Of a stretch of DNA of 64,000 nucleotides, positions 17,487 to 25,981 are shown one piece after another; position 1 is the stretch's first letter; every line of letters starts with the position of its first letter. The position numbers were made by a program, and so were the translations under genes. Below the pieces are notes generated by a model. It was not told where the DNA came from, searched no databases, and worked only from the letters and a program-made list of their open reading frames with translations. The stretch is taken from contig JAGNKX010000001.1 in the NCBI GenBank assembly GCA_017999915.1, forward strand, positions 879,440 to 943,439. The letters are read 5' to 3'. The DNA comes from Spirochaetota bacterium. GTDB taxonomy: Bacteria > Spirochaetota > UBA4802 > UBA5550.

Positions 17487-17528
17487 AGGGACCCTCCTTA
17501 TATTAATCAGTACCGCTGCGCGGCCATG

Positions 17529-19193
17529 TTATCTTTTCTTCTGGAGCAGGGTTTCGATCCTCTGCATCATGGATTCCGGAATGACGACACCGGAGGTCCT
17601 GAGACGGGTGATGTACTTTTCGAAGGATTTCCCGGTGTCGGATGAGGCGGCCAGGACGCGGAGATAGGATCTCATGTTTTCCTCCACCTCCTTCCGGAAG
17701 GATATGTTCCTGTTCAGGAGGTCTTCCGCCGGTGCCAGGACCCGGTAATTCACGGGCCTGCAGAAAGAGCGGTACACGGCAAAGCGCTGGGTCATGTCGC
17801 AGTCCGCCTTGCCGGCGTTGATGCTTGCCATGACATGGTCCAGGTTGATGAAGTCGATGACCTGGAAGCCGTGGCGGTCCGCCAGGATATCTGTTATCCT
17901 GGCCGCCACGTCCTTGGCGAAATCGCAGGAGCCGAAATCCAGGCCGCATGTTTGCTGGTCCTTAATGTAGAGGACCGCGTCAACGTCCGATGAATCCTGC
18001 GCCATGCCCATGTTTACCGATCCCACCAGGTCCAGGGCGATGTGGTCGCCCAGGTCGCCCAGGGACCGGAGGGCATGTTCAAGGTTCCGCACGCGCTCCT
18101 CGCTCTGTTTCGTCTGGTAAATCCTGAAAAAGTTCCGAATGTCCCTGAATATCCGGATCTCCGGCACCAGGCTGTAGCGTTCGATGTTCTCATCAATGAC
18201 CGAGATCTCTTTGAGGGCCCGGAAGCGCGCCGGGTCGATAAGGGATTCATGATACCGGGATCCCGCATTCCGGTATTCGGCAATGTCGTATACCCGAGTA
18301 TCAACGATTTTTTTCAGCTGCACGAGAGGGATGGCGCCGCCTTCAACGGTGATCTCGAAGAAAAAGCCACCTTCGGAAATGTCGCCGCGGGACGTCATCA
18401 CCTCGCCGAAATTCGAGGGGTTCAGGTAGAGGGTGCCTTCGGCATGGCGCAATCCCCAGCTTTCGTGGACATGGCCGGTGAGGCAGGCCATGACGTCGTG
18501 GGTGTCGCAGTAGGTCCTGAGGGAGGGGGAGCCCCATGACCCGAGGGAGCCTATGGAATCGAGCATCCCCTGGGCAGGATGGTGGGCCACGATGATGTCG
18601 GGCCGGGCACGGTCAAGGAAGCGGTAGAGCTCGCTGTCGGTGTCCTTCAGCGACCTGCCGCCGTAGCGTACCATCCATGTTTCGGGAAACCCGGGGGTGC
18701 GAACATCGGCGCCGCCGTATCCGGCCAGGGTGAGGCCGCCGACCTCCACCGACCTGAGATGGAGGCTGCGCCCCTCGAGGGGGGTGCCTGCGGGGTCCAT
18801 GTCGTAATTTCCCGGGATGGTCACGATCATGGCGTCGCCGCCGGCGTTGAAGATGTTTTCAAGTATCTGGTATTTTTTGAGCATCACCTCCCGGGCTTTG
18901 TCCGTGGCGTCAAGATAGAAGCGCGCTTTGTCTGCCATTTCGCCGGCCAGGCTTTCCCCTTCAAGGAGGGATCGGACATACTCTTCGAGGATGATGTGCT
19001 GTTCCTTCGATTCCCGCCGCATGGCATGGAAAAAATTCTGCGTATCGGCGTATTCTATGGATTGGCCCAGGGTATAGAAGGGGAGGTCGATAAGGTCGCC
19101 GGCAATGATGTACAGGTCGGCGACGGTCTCCTTGAGGAGATTGTAGACCCGGGAAAAGCTGCCATGGATGTCGGTGCAGTGGATTATTTTCAT
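17529..19193 (-). CDS. Metallophosphoesterase fused to a nucleotidyltransferase domain
   Basis: The protein has 554 residues from the ATG at 19193 (MKIIHCTDIHG). The N-terminal half has the calcineurin-like set DIHGS, AGDLID, PGNYDMD (Tyr replaces the usual His of GNHD), VAHHPA and TGHVHES. At about residues 390-407, DLVGSVNMGMAQDSSDVDAV is a Pol-beta-type nucleotidyltransferase motif (GSx-G, SDxD), with helical sequence after it. The protein could couple phosphodiester or phosphomonoester hydrolysis with nucleotidyl or NMP transfer. Substrates are unknown. Both motif sets look catalytically competent, apart from the His-to-Tyr change. Confidence 0.85.
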   Translation of the reverse strand: MKIIHCTDIHGSFSRVYNLLKETVADLYIIAGDLIDLPFYTLGQSIEYADTQNFFHAMRRESKEQHIILEEYVRSLLEGESLAGEMADKARFYLDATDKAREVMLKKYQILENIFNAGGDAMIVTIPGNYDMDPAGTPLEGRSLHLRSVEVGGLTLAGYGGADVRTPGFPETWMVRYGGRSLKDTDSELYRFLDRARPDIIVAHHPAQGMLDSIGSLGSWGSPSLRTYCDTHDVMACLTGHVHESWGLRHAEGTLYLNPSNFGEVMTSRGDISEGGFFFEITVEGGAIPLVQLKKIVDTRVYDIAEYRNAGSRYHESLIDPARFRALKEISVIDENIERYSLVPEIRIFRDIRNFFRIYQTKQSEERVRNLEHALRSLGDLGDHIALDLVGSVNMGMAQDSSDVDAVLYIKDQQTCGLDFGSCDFAKDVAARITDILADRHGFQVIDFINLDHVMASINAGKADCDMTQRFAVYRSFCRPVNYRVLAPAEDLLNRNISFRKEVEENMRSYLRVLAASSDTGKSFEKYITRLRTSGVVIPESMMQRIETLLQKKR

Positions 19194-19336
19194 GGCGATC
19201 AGACGGATCGGCGCGAAGGCGTCCAAAGCCCGGCGCCCTGTCGGAACCGTCGGTTAAGTAAGCCCCGCTGCGGGCGGTTTGTCAAATCATTTGCCTGTGC
19301 CGGGCCTTTGCGCCCCGGCACAGAGCCGCGGGGACG

Positions 19337-20407
19337 TTATTTCCCGATTCCCCTGTTGCGGCCCATCAGCATCATCTGGGCGAGGGCGTTCTCCGGGAGC
19401 GGTTTCCGGTCGCTTTCATCTTTCGCCTTGAGGGCGATGGCCGCTGCCGGGCAATTGGGCACGCACACGCCGCATCCGATGCAGCGGTCGCGGTCTATCT
19501 CCGCAATGCCGTCGCCGTTCAGGGCAATGGCCTCCATGGGACACCACGACAGGCAGGCGCCGCATCCCGTGCAGGATTCCGGTTTGACCGTGGAAAAATG
19601 GTTGGAGTATACGATTTCAGCGGGCCGCGGATGGCTCTTCATGGAGCCCAGGACCCCGCAGCAGTCTTTGCAGCAGTTGCACAACCCGTTCGGGTTTCGC
19701 GAGGTCGAGGGCTGCGTCACCAGGCCGGCTTTCTGCGCCTTCCGGATGATCTCGAAGGCTTCCTCCGCGGTGACCCTTCGCCCCATGTCGTTGTCAAGGT
19801 AGTACCGTGCCATGGATCCGAACATGAAGCACGCCTCCATGGGCGCGTCGCACCCCCGGTGGAGGATCTTCTTGGTCTTGCGGCAGATGCAGTCGGTGAC
19901 GACAATCGTGTCGATTCCCTGGAGGATTTTCCCCACGTCGTCGAGGGCCGCGATGTTCAGCTCAGGGGTGATGGACTCGTTCACCGGTATCGTGCGCAGG
20001 AAGGCCCCCTTCACGTCGGCAAAGACCCTTTTAAATCCCTCGTCAGAATATCTCTGGAACATGGCCGAGAGCTTCTCATTCAGCCTGTTGACCTGGAACT
20101 CGAACAATCCGTGCACGAAGGGGATCGCGCCAAACCGTGACGATCCGTCCTTTGTAAGCCTGAAGAGGAGTCCCCGGGAGGCCATGGTCTCGAGCCGTGC
20201 GGCCGTTTCCTCAGGGGGGCGGCCGGTGCGCTTCGCCACTGACTCGGGCGTCTCGACCATGGGGCTCATGTCGAGGAAGAGCTCCGCCTCGTCCCGGCTG
20301 AAGAGCTCCTTGAGGATCTCGATCTCGATCCCAGATTCAGTGGGAGGAAACCCCACGGAAAAGGAATCAAGCTTTTTCTGGATGGCCCTGTAGACGTCTT
20401 CTTTCAT
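19337..20407 (-). CDS. Multi-cluster 4Fe-4S ferredoxin-like protein
   Basis: The protein has 356 residues. An N-terminal winged-helix-like region (SVAKRTGRPPEETAARLETM) is followed by CICRKTKKILHRGC and CNCCKDCCGVL cysteine clusters. Two classical ferredoxin motifs close the protein: CTGCGACLSWCPM and CIGCGVCVPNCPA. The pattern resembles redox-coupled partner proteins of anaerobes. It overlaps the TetR gene upstream as ATGA, so the regulator and this protein form one unit. Its electron partners are not in the window. Confidence 0.85.
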   Translation of the reverse strand: MKEDVYRAIQKKLDSFSVGFPPTESGIEIEILKELFSRDEAELFLDMSPMVETPESVAKRTGRPPEETAARLETMASRGLLFRLTKDGSSRFGAIPFVHGLFEFQVNRLNEKLSAMFQRYSDEGFKRVFADVKGAFLRTIPVNESITPELNIAALDDVGKILQGIDTIVVTDCICRKTKKILHRGCDAPMEACFMFGSMARYYLDNDMGRRVTAEEAFEIIRKAQKAGLVTQPSTSRNPNGLCNCCKDCCGVLGSMKSHPRPAEIVYSNHFSTVKPESCTGCGACLSWCPMEAIALNGDGIAEIDRDRCIGCGVCVPNCPAAAIALKAKDESDRKPLPENALAQMMLMGRNRGIGK

Positions 20408-21036
20408 TGCCGGTGCTCCTTTTTCGGGTTATTCCGAAGCGATAGTATCAGGCGTTCAACGCCGTCGATTCCGTTGGTGAAATACTCATTGGAGCCGGTG
20501 CCCTTGGCCAGCACCGCCGCCCCTTCGATGAGGGTGATGATCGTAAGGGCCGTCGCGTCCGCATCGATCCCGGGATCGAACTCGCCGGCGCTCTGTCCCT
20601 TTTGTATCAGCCTGCGAATGGTCTTCCTCCATTCGGCAAGGACCTTCATCGCGGCCATGCATAAAGGGCCGTGGGTGTCATCCGCGTCAGCCAGGGTGTT
20701 GGCAAGGGGACATCCGCCGGTGGCGACTATCTCATCCCGAAGGAGGCGGTAGACCTTCGGATAAACGAGCATTTTGCCGAGGTATGTCTTCTGCCGCGCC
20801 ATCTCTTCGGAAAAGGCGCCGATGATGCGGCTGACTCTATGATCAAAGGCGCGGAGGGCCACCTCGTCCTTGTTTTTAAAATTACCGTAGATGCTCCCCT
20901 TGGTAAGGCCGGTCGCCCCGGTCATGTCCGAAAGGGACGTGCCGGCGAATCCCTTCCTGTTGAAAACGGGGGACACCCGTTCAATGATATATTTTTTCGT
21001 GCGTTCTGTTTTCCCTTCCGGTGCGGAACCTTTCAT
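20404..21036 (-). CDS. TetR-family transcriptional regulator
   Basis: The protein has 210 residues. The N-terminal helix-turn-helix includes FAGTSLSDMTGATGLTKGSI and YGNFKNKDEV, as in TetR/AcrR proteins. The C-terminal part is the ligand/dimer domain. It overlaps the downstream ferredoxin gene by 4 bp. A perfect 14-bp palindrome lies 10 bp before its start within the promoter, so it very likely represses its own operon. No ribosome-binding site precedes the ATG, which fits leaderless translation. Confidence 0.9.
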   Translation of the reverse strand: MKGSAPEGKTERTKKYIIERVSPVFNRKGFAGTSLSDMTGATGLTKGSIYGNFKNKDEVALRAFDHRVSRIIGAFSEEMARQKTYLGKMLVYPKVYRLLRDEIVATGGCPLANTLADADDTHGPLCMAAMKVLAEWRKTIRRLIQKGQSAGEFDPGIDADATALTIITLIEGAAVLAKGTGSNEYFTNGIDGVERLILSLRNNPKKEHRQ

Positions 21037-21042
21037 GGGAAA

Positions 21043-21070
21043 AAAATACCGATCGGTATATTATTGTCAA
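21043..21070 (-). promoter_or_regulatory. Promoter of the TetR operon
   Basis: On the minus strand TTGACA (21070-21065) and TATTTT (21048-21043) are 16 bp apart. The predicted transcription start falls at or next to the A of the ATG at 21036, giving a leaderless mRNA. The operator sits in the spacer. Confidence 0.5.
21046..21059. promoter_or_regulatory. Palindromic TetR operator
   Basis: ATACCGATCGGTAT is a perfect 14-bp palindrome between the -35 and -10 boxes. It resembles operators of TetR-type regulators, and binding would block RNA polymerase directly. Confidence 0.7.
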
Positions 21071-21150
21071 GATGAAAAAATGAACCTGTGTCAACTGACA
21101 GGTTGTCACCGCCGTTTATCGCGGGTATAATCCTCGCCCCTCCTGTCCCC

Positions 21151-21181
21151 CCTCCCTCTCTCCGTAAAGCGGAGAGGGAGG
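21151..21181. repeat. Imperfect hairpin, GC-rich
   Basis: CCTCCCTCTCTCCG pairs with CGGAGAGGGAGG apart from a 2-base bulge, around a short loop. It lies in the spacer between the TetR operon and the UDP-sugar gene and resembles the CT-rich hairpins at 24327-24408. Confidence 0.45.
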
Positions 21182-21287
21182 TATATTTTCGATTTATGTT
21201 TTGAATAACACATTAAAATAATAATTGATCAATACCCCTGCGTTTGATACGGTGCTGTCATGCCACATTGATGTTGCAGGAGGAGCC

Positions 21288-22664
21288 ATGATTACTTTTC
21301 CCGGCTATGAAGCTGTGATCAAAAGAGTCTATGACAGCGGGCAGGACCATGTGTTCGAATACTGGAGCGGGCTCAATGACCATGAAAAAAAGGAGCTCCT
21401 TGACGATCTGGCCGATGTCGATTTTGGCCTGCTGGGGAAGCTCTATTCCTCCAAGGAAGCCCTGGCGGACACCAACTTCGAACCGGCGCCATACATACCG
21501 GTGCCGAAAAATGATAGGGAAATGAAGGAATACCGGGTGGCCCATGATGCCGGAGTCGATCACGTGCGGAGCGGTAAAACGGCGGCCTTCGTGGTCGCCG
21601 GCGGGCAGGGATCGCGCCTCGGCTATGACGGCCCCAAGGGGAAGTTTCCGGTGGGCCCGGTCTCAGGGAAGACCCTGTTCCAGATACACGCTGAAAAGAT
21701 CGTGAAATACTCGCGCAAGTACGGCGTCGCGATCCCCTTTCTCATCATGACCTCGAGAGCCAACCACGACGAGACCAATGCCTTCTTCCGCGAGAACGGC
21801 TACTTCGGCCTCGGCCCGGAGAACGTCTTCATCTTTCCCCAGAACATGATTCCGTCCCTGGACACGAAGGGGAGGCTCATCATGGAAACGAAAAAAAACG
21901 TATTCAAAAACCCGGACGGCCACGGGGGTAGCCTCACGGCTCTTTATACCTCGGGCGTGATCGGGGAAATGAAAAAAAGGGGTGTCGAGACCATCTCCTA
22001 TTTCCAGGTGGACAACCCCCTGGTGAGGATAATCGACCCGGTCTTCATCGGCTTTCAGGTCCTCCGGGGGGCCGATGTTTCCAGCAAGGCCGTGAAGAAG
22101 GCCTACCCGGAGGAAAAGGTGGGCGTCTTCGTCCGCTTCAGCAACAGCACCATCGGCATCGTGGAATACTCGGACCTTCCCGAGGAGAAGACCCGCAGCA
22201 CCGATGAACGGGGCGAGTTGCGCTATTCCTCCGGAAGTATCGCCATCCACCTGTTCCGGAGGGAATTCATCGAGCGGCTAACGGCCGGGACCGAGATATC
22301 GCTTCCCTTTCACACGGCGCGGAAGAAGATCAGGGCTTTCCAGGGCGGCGCAGCCCGCGAGATCGAGGGATTCAAGTTCGAGAAATTCGTCTTCGACGCC
22401 CTTCCCCTGACGGAAAAAAACATCGTTTTTGAAACGCTCCGCGAGGAGGAGTTCGCCCCCGTCAAGAATCCCTCCGGGGTGGATTCGGTGGAGTCGGCCC
22501 AGAAGATGATGGATGACCAGTTCCGGTCATGGCTCGTCAGCAGGGGGGTGAGGGTCCCCGCTTCGGTCAGGGCCATCGAGATCTCCCCCCTGGCCGCGGT
22601 GGAGGCCGATGATATCGATCCTGCCATGGCTGTCCCTGATAAAGAAGCGGTTTATCTTTCCTGA
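21288..22664 (+). CDS. UDPGP-family UTP:sugar-1-phosphate uridylyltransferase
   Basis: The protein has 458 residues from the ATG at 21288, which has GGAGGAG just upstream; frames reaching further left have no such signal. VVAGGQGSRLGYDGPKGKFP is the UDPGP signature loop. Length, the QVDNPLVRI segment and FHTARKKI favour the eukaryotic-type UDP-GlcNAc/UDP-GalNAc pyrophosphorylase over bacterial GalU or GlmU. It makes a UDP-sugar from UTP and a hexose or hexosamine phosphate. A small exported protein follows after 6 bp. Confidence 0.88.
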   Translation: MITFPGYEAVIKRVYDSGQDHVFEYWSGLNDHEKKELLDDLADVDFGLLGKLYSSKEALADTNFEPAPYIPVPKNDREMKEYRVAHDAGVDHVRSGKTAAFVVAGGQGSRLGYDGPKGKFPVGPVSGKTLFQIHAEKIVKYSRKYGVAIPFLIMTSRANHDETNAFFRENGYFGLGPENVFIFPQNMIPSLDTKGRLIMETKKNVFKNPDGHGGSLTALYTSGVIGEMKKRGVETISYFQVDNPLVRIIDPVFIGFQVLRGADVSSKAVKKAYPEEKVGVFVRFSNSTIGIVEYSDLPEEKTRSTDERGELRYSSGSIAIHLFRREFIERLTAGTEISLPFHTARKKIRAFQGGAAREIEGFKFEKFVFDALPLTEKNIVFETLREEEFAPVKNPSGVDSVESAQKMMDDQFRSWLVSRGVRVPASVRAIEISPLAAVEADDIDPAMAVPDKEAVYLS

Positions 22665-22670
22665 CGGGTT

Positions 22671-23198
22671 ATGAATAAAATGAATCGAACAAAAAAATAC
22701 GCCCTTGCCGCCGCGGTTCTGCTCCTCATGGCGGTTCTTCCCGGCCGGCTGGCTTTATCGAAGCCTGCGGAGCGGATCCTGGTGCTGGGCTTCGACAGCA
22801 CGCTCATCAACAATATCCAGGACCGCCTATTACGGGAGACGATCATGAGGGAACTGCGTAACGCGGGATATCCCATCGTACCGGTCATGGAAGTCGAATC
22901 CATCTTCCACGAGGGCCCTGAGCGGCAGATACGGAAGCTCTCCCGGGAAGAGATAATGGGCCTGTGCAGGGACATGAAGGCAGGCTACGCCTGCTGCGGA
23001 TCAATCGTTCCTGAGGGTGGAAAGGCCAGTGATGCCATAAAGGCCGGGAACAGGTATGCCTGCGTCGTGACCCTGTACAATAGGGAGAAGAATAAATTCG
23101 AGGAAATACGCCTATCCATTGGAGGGGAGGACAACCTGTACCGGTTCTATGAAGCCCTGTCTAAGATGATCGCAGCGGAGATCGGCAAGCGGTTGTAG
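22671..23198 (+). CDS. Exported protein of unknown function
   Basis: The protein has 175 residues. It has a basic N-terminus and a signal peptide (ALAAAVLLLMAVLPGRLALS). The mature part contains ERILVLGFDSTLINNIQDR, a Rossmann-like start that recalls TolB-N/LpoB-like exported proteins, then a helical C-terminus. It starts 6 bp after the UDP-sugar gene, so the two are coupled. No reliable family. Confidence 0.7.
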   Translation: MNKMNRTKKYALAAAVLLLMAVLPGRLALSKPAERILVLGFDSTLINNIQDRLLRETIMRELRNAGYPIVPVMEVESIFHEGPERQIRKLSREEIMGLCRDMKAGYACCGSIVPEGGKASDAIKAGNRYACVVTLYNREKNKFEEIRLSIGGEDNLYRFYEALSKMIAAEIGKRL

Positions 23199-23213
23199 CG
23201 AACAGGGTCTTCT

Positions 23214-23375
23214 TTACGCGTTCAGTATGAACTTGTTCACCAGGAAGTCGGTCTGCTTCGGGTCCAGGTCGAACTTCTGGGCCGCCTCTTCGATCAGTTT
23301 CGACTTGTCTGCTTTCGGGTTCGTCTTAAGCTCGCCGCTTAAAAAGCGGAACGCGTCTTCCATCTGTTTATCCAT
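23214..23375 (-). CDS. 53-residue protein downstream of a radical SAM gene
   Basis: The gene encodes 53 residues from the ATG at 23375, with GGAGAG 5 bp upstream. It is helical and charged (MDKQMEDAFRFL, FDLDPKQTDFLVNKFILNA). It lies 50 bp past the stop of the radical SAM gene on the same strand. It may be a partner or substrate peptide of that enzyme, but has no Cys that would suggest a sactipeptide. Function unknown. Confidence 0.6.
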   Translation of the reverse strand: MDKQMEDAFRFLSGELKTNPKADKSKLIEEAAQKFDLDPKQTDFLVNKFILNA

Positions 23376-23425
23376 GGCGTCTCTCCATCGTATCGTGAAA
23401 TGCGGGGGCGCGGCGTGCCGCGCCC

Positions 23426-24298
23426 TTACAATGCCCTCATATGCTCGGGCTTGAGGAGCTTTTCGTCCCTCTTCTTCAGCACCTGGTCGAGGAGCTCCAG
23501 GATCTCCTTTTTCTGGTCAGGCAGGACCGCGCGCAGGGGGAGGTAATTGGAGGCGTGGTTCGACGTGAACAGGCACTGGCTCTTCACGTCCATGTTCTCC
23601 ACGATTACCTTCAGCTCCTCCAGAAGACCGAACTTGTCCGGGAGCCGGAACGTGCCGGCCCGGTGGGCCTTGTAGAGTTCCGTGTTGGGGAGGATCATCA
23701 CCGTGAGGGCGGAGGCGAAATCCGGCGACATCTCGCCCAGGAGCTTCCCCGTGTCGCGGGCGTGTTCCATGGACATTTCGGTGCCGCCGATGCCCAGGAG
23801 AACGGTCTGGGATAGGAGGATGCCCGATTCCTTGATCCTGGCGGCCGCCTCCTTCATGTTGACCGGGAAGGCCCCCTTCTTGATCTTCCGCAAAACTTCT
23901 TTATTGCCCGATTCGATCCCCTGGTACGCTATGCCGATGCCGGCCTCCCTGAGCTCCTTCAGTTCGGCCGGGGTTTTTTTAAGAATGGCCTTGGTATTGG
24001 CGTACACGCCGAAGCGCTCCACCCGGGGGTTCTTTTTCTTTATATAATTGATGATCTCCAGGAGCGTGGCCGTGGGCAGGATAAGGACATCGCCGTCAGC
24101 GAGAAAGACGCGGTCGAACTGGTACCGCGACGCTTCCTCGATGTCGCGCTTGATGGTGTCCATGTCCTTGAGGCGGAACTTCTCGCCCTTGTAGGCGCCG
24201 CAGAAGGTGCACATGTTGTGGGAGCACCCCACGGTCACCTGGATGATCATGCTGTAGGCCTCGCTGGGAGGCCGAATGACGTGTCCTACGTAGTCCAT
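23426..24298 (-). CDS. Radical SAM protein (CX4CX2C type)
   Basis: The protein has 290 residues. Cluster-binding Cys25, Cys30 and Cys33 lie in VGCSHNMCTFC, and VIRPPSEAYS precedes them. This spacing and flank belong to a widespread subfamily of short radical SAM proteins without a B12 domain. GIAYQGIESGNKEVL is the central SAM-binding region. The substrate is unknown. It is paralogous to the protein at 28349. A 53-residue gene follows it. Confidence 0.88.
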   Translation of the reverse strand: MDYVGHVIRPPSEAYSMIIQVTVGCSHNMCTFCGAYKGEKFRLKDMDTIKRDIEEASRYQFDRVFLADGDVLILPTATLLEIINYIKKKNPRVERFGVYANTKAILKKTPAELKELREAGIGIAYQGIESGNKEVLRKIKKGAFPVNMKEAAARIKESGILLSQTVLLGIGGTEMSMEHARDTGKLLGEMSPDFASALTVMILPNTELYKAHRAGTFRLPDKFGLLEELKVIVENMDVKSQCLFTSNHASNYLPLRAVLPDQKKEILELLDQVLKKRDEKLLKPEHMRAL

Positions 24299-24326
24299 TG
24301 CAATAACCTTGCTGTATCGTATAATC

Positions 24327-24408
24327 CCTCCCCCTCGATGGGGGAGGCTGGGTGGGGGTGGTCAAGATTATGTTCACCCTCCCCCTGCCCCTCCCATCAA
24401 GGGAGGGG
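24327..24408. repeat. Two CT/GA-rich hairpins in tandem
   Basis: CCTCCCCC/GGGGGAGG (24327-24347) and CCCCTCCC/GGGAGGGG (24388-24408) are perfect 8-bp stems with 5-base loops. They fill the spacer between queE and the radical SAM gene. Similar CT-rich hairpins are common interspersed repeats. Confidence 0.6.
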
Positions 24409-24486
24409 GAAAATATTTCATATGAAATCTTAATCCCGCTCCGGTTACACCTTCCCGGGAGGGTGTATTTTTAGCAATAATAATTT

Positions 24487-25131
24487 CTATTTACCCGGCG
24501 CGTCCGGGCCCCAGAGAATCTTGTGGATCTGAAGGTTGAGCCGTACCGGAAGACGTTCTTTTACGATCAGGTCCGCCAGGACTGCGGCGGACATGGCGCC
24601 GGCGGCGGGAGAAAAGTTGATGACGATGCCCTTTTTCGCGAGATATTTTCCTGTGAAATCCTTTGAGAATTCGTAATCCGCCATGTCGGATATGACGAAT
24701 TTTATCTCATCCCTGTCGTTGAGATATTTAAGGTTCCTCATTTCAAAGGAGTCGGCTTCGCCGCTGGAGGGCGTTTTAACATCGACGATTTTTCGCACCT
24801 TTTCAGGGACGTCTTTCAGAAGGATGCTCCCGTTCGTTTCCATCTGGCATTTCCATCCCCGGTCCAGTATCCGCTTTAACAGGACCAGGGTGCTGGTCTG
24901 GAGCATCGGCTCGCCCCCGGTGACGGTCACGTGGTCGGCGGAAGGATATTTTTCTATTCCCAGGATAATGGCGTCCATCTCCATGGCAGTGCCGATGTCC
25001 CGGGCGTACCGGGTATCGCAGTAGGCGCAGTCCAGATTGCATCCGGCGAGGCGCACGAAAACCGAGGAAAATCCCGCGGTCGTGGTTTCGCCCTGGATGG
25101 AGTAGAAAATTTCATTCACAATGAGGCTCAT
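24487..25131 (-). CDS. queE: 7-carboxy-7-deazaguanine synthase
   Basis: The protein has 214 residues and is a radical SAM enzyme of queuosine and deazapurine synthesis. Cys31, Cys35 and Cys38 lie in GCNLDCAYCDTRY (CX3CX2C). The opening VNEIFYSIQGET is the QueE signature, and VTVTGGEPML follows. It acts on 6-carboxy-tetrahydropterin. No queC, queD or queF gene is beside it. Confidence 0.93.
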   Translation of the reverse strand: MSLIVNEIFYSIQGETTTAGFSSVFVRLAGCNLDCAYCDTRYARDIGTAMEMDAIILGIEKYPSADHVTVTGGEPMLQTSTLVLLKRILDRGWKCQMETNGSILLKDVPEKVRKIVDVKTPSSGEADSFEMRNLKYLNDRDEIKFVISDMADYEFSKDFTGKYLAKKGIVINFSPAAGAMSAAVLADLIVKERLPVRLNLQIHKILWGPDAPGK

Positions 25132-25251
25132 GGATCAATTCTATCATATGAGAGGAATAAGTCAATGGTCATTTTTCAAATGTGGAAGGAGGGACCCGGC
25201 GACCCCGCCCATCCTCCCGCGGTTCTGCCCGGGACAGGCGGGGTTCTCTTT

Positions 25252-25776
25252 TTATTCGCGGAACGTAGCCGCAGCCTCGGCTATAATGCGCTCGGCAGCG
25301 TCCGCCTTCATGTCCGCCTGCCACTGGAAACCGAGGGCCACGGAGGATCCGTTTTTCAGGGGCACCAGATAGACCTCGGCGGTCACGGGCCGGGGTATCT
25401 TTTTGGCGAATCGCTCGCCCCTGGCGGCCCTGGGCCCGAATTTTTTCTTGATCGCGGTCCCCGCGACGACTGAGCCCATGAAGGTCGAGCGTGTGTATTC
25501 GATCAGGTCAATCTTGGCTTTATCCAGCTCTTTTTTCTGTTCCCTGTCGTAGAGCACCGCCATGATGCTCATGCCCTCCTTGCCGGGAGAGCTGTTTTTC
25601 GGATAAACCAGAAGAAGGGCGTTGAGACCGGCCTTTTGTGGCGCCGAGAATTCGACGCCGGTTGTAAAGCCGATGCCGTGTACCGTCACCGGGTATTTCG
25701 GCTCCGCTGGAGCGACGGCAGAAAGAGCGATGAGAATCGCCGCAACGCTCATGATAAAAAAGGCTGTTTGTTTCAT
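25252..25776 (-). CDS. Exported protein, unknown
   Basis: The protein has 174 residues with a signal peptide ending near VAPA. The mature part contains VTVHGIGFTTGVEF and later MGSVVAGTAIKKKFG. The layout is a single small domain of strands and helices, with no Cys, so it is probably periplasmic. No family recognised. It is 120 bp upstream of queE on the same strand. Confidence 0.68.
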   Translation of the reverse strand: MKQTAFFIMSVAAILIALSAVAPAEPKYPVTVHGIGFTTGVEFSAPQKAGLNALLLVYPKNSSPGKEGMSIMAVLYDREQKKELDKAKIDLIEYTRSTFMGSVVAGTAIKKKFGPRAARGERFAKKIPRPVTAEVYLVPLKNGSSVALGFQWQADMKADAAERIIAEAAATFRE

Positions 25777-25938
25777 GGAAAACCCTCTCGTTGTTTTGTT
25801 GTATGCCTGAGGCCGGCTGACGCGGTATTCAGCGTCACGGACTCAGTAATGGTAGTACAGTAGTCCTGGCCGCTGAACTACGTTCAGTTTACGGTATCAT
25901 ATGAAAAACGGCCAAGAAATTTCAATACTATTATTATA

Positions 25939-25971
25939 CTGACAGTTTGCTGTTTTTCAGCAAATTGCCAG
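25939..25971 (-). terminator. Hairpin after the ADP-ribosylglycohydrolase gene
   Basis: A 14-bp stem with one mismatch (core TTTGCTG/CAGCAAA) and 5-base loop lies 11 bp past the stop. There is no good T-run on the minus strand, so its role as a terminator is uncertain. Confidence 0.45.
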
Positions 25972-25981
25972 TTGCGTAACT

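Noticed and set aside
18042-18539. 165-codon plus-strand frame inside the phosphoesterase gene
   Set aside because: It is the complementary frame of a well-supported gene with catalytic motifs and has no start signal.
24327-24408. CT-rich hairpins as a CRISPR-like array
   Set aside because: Only two different short stems, no regular repeats or spacers and no cas genes.
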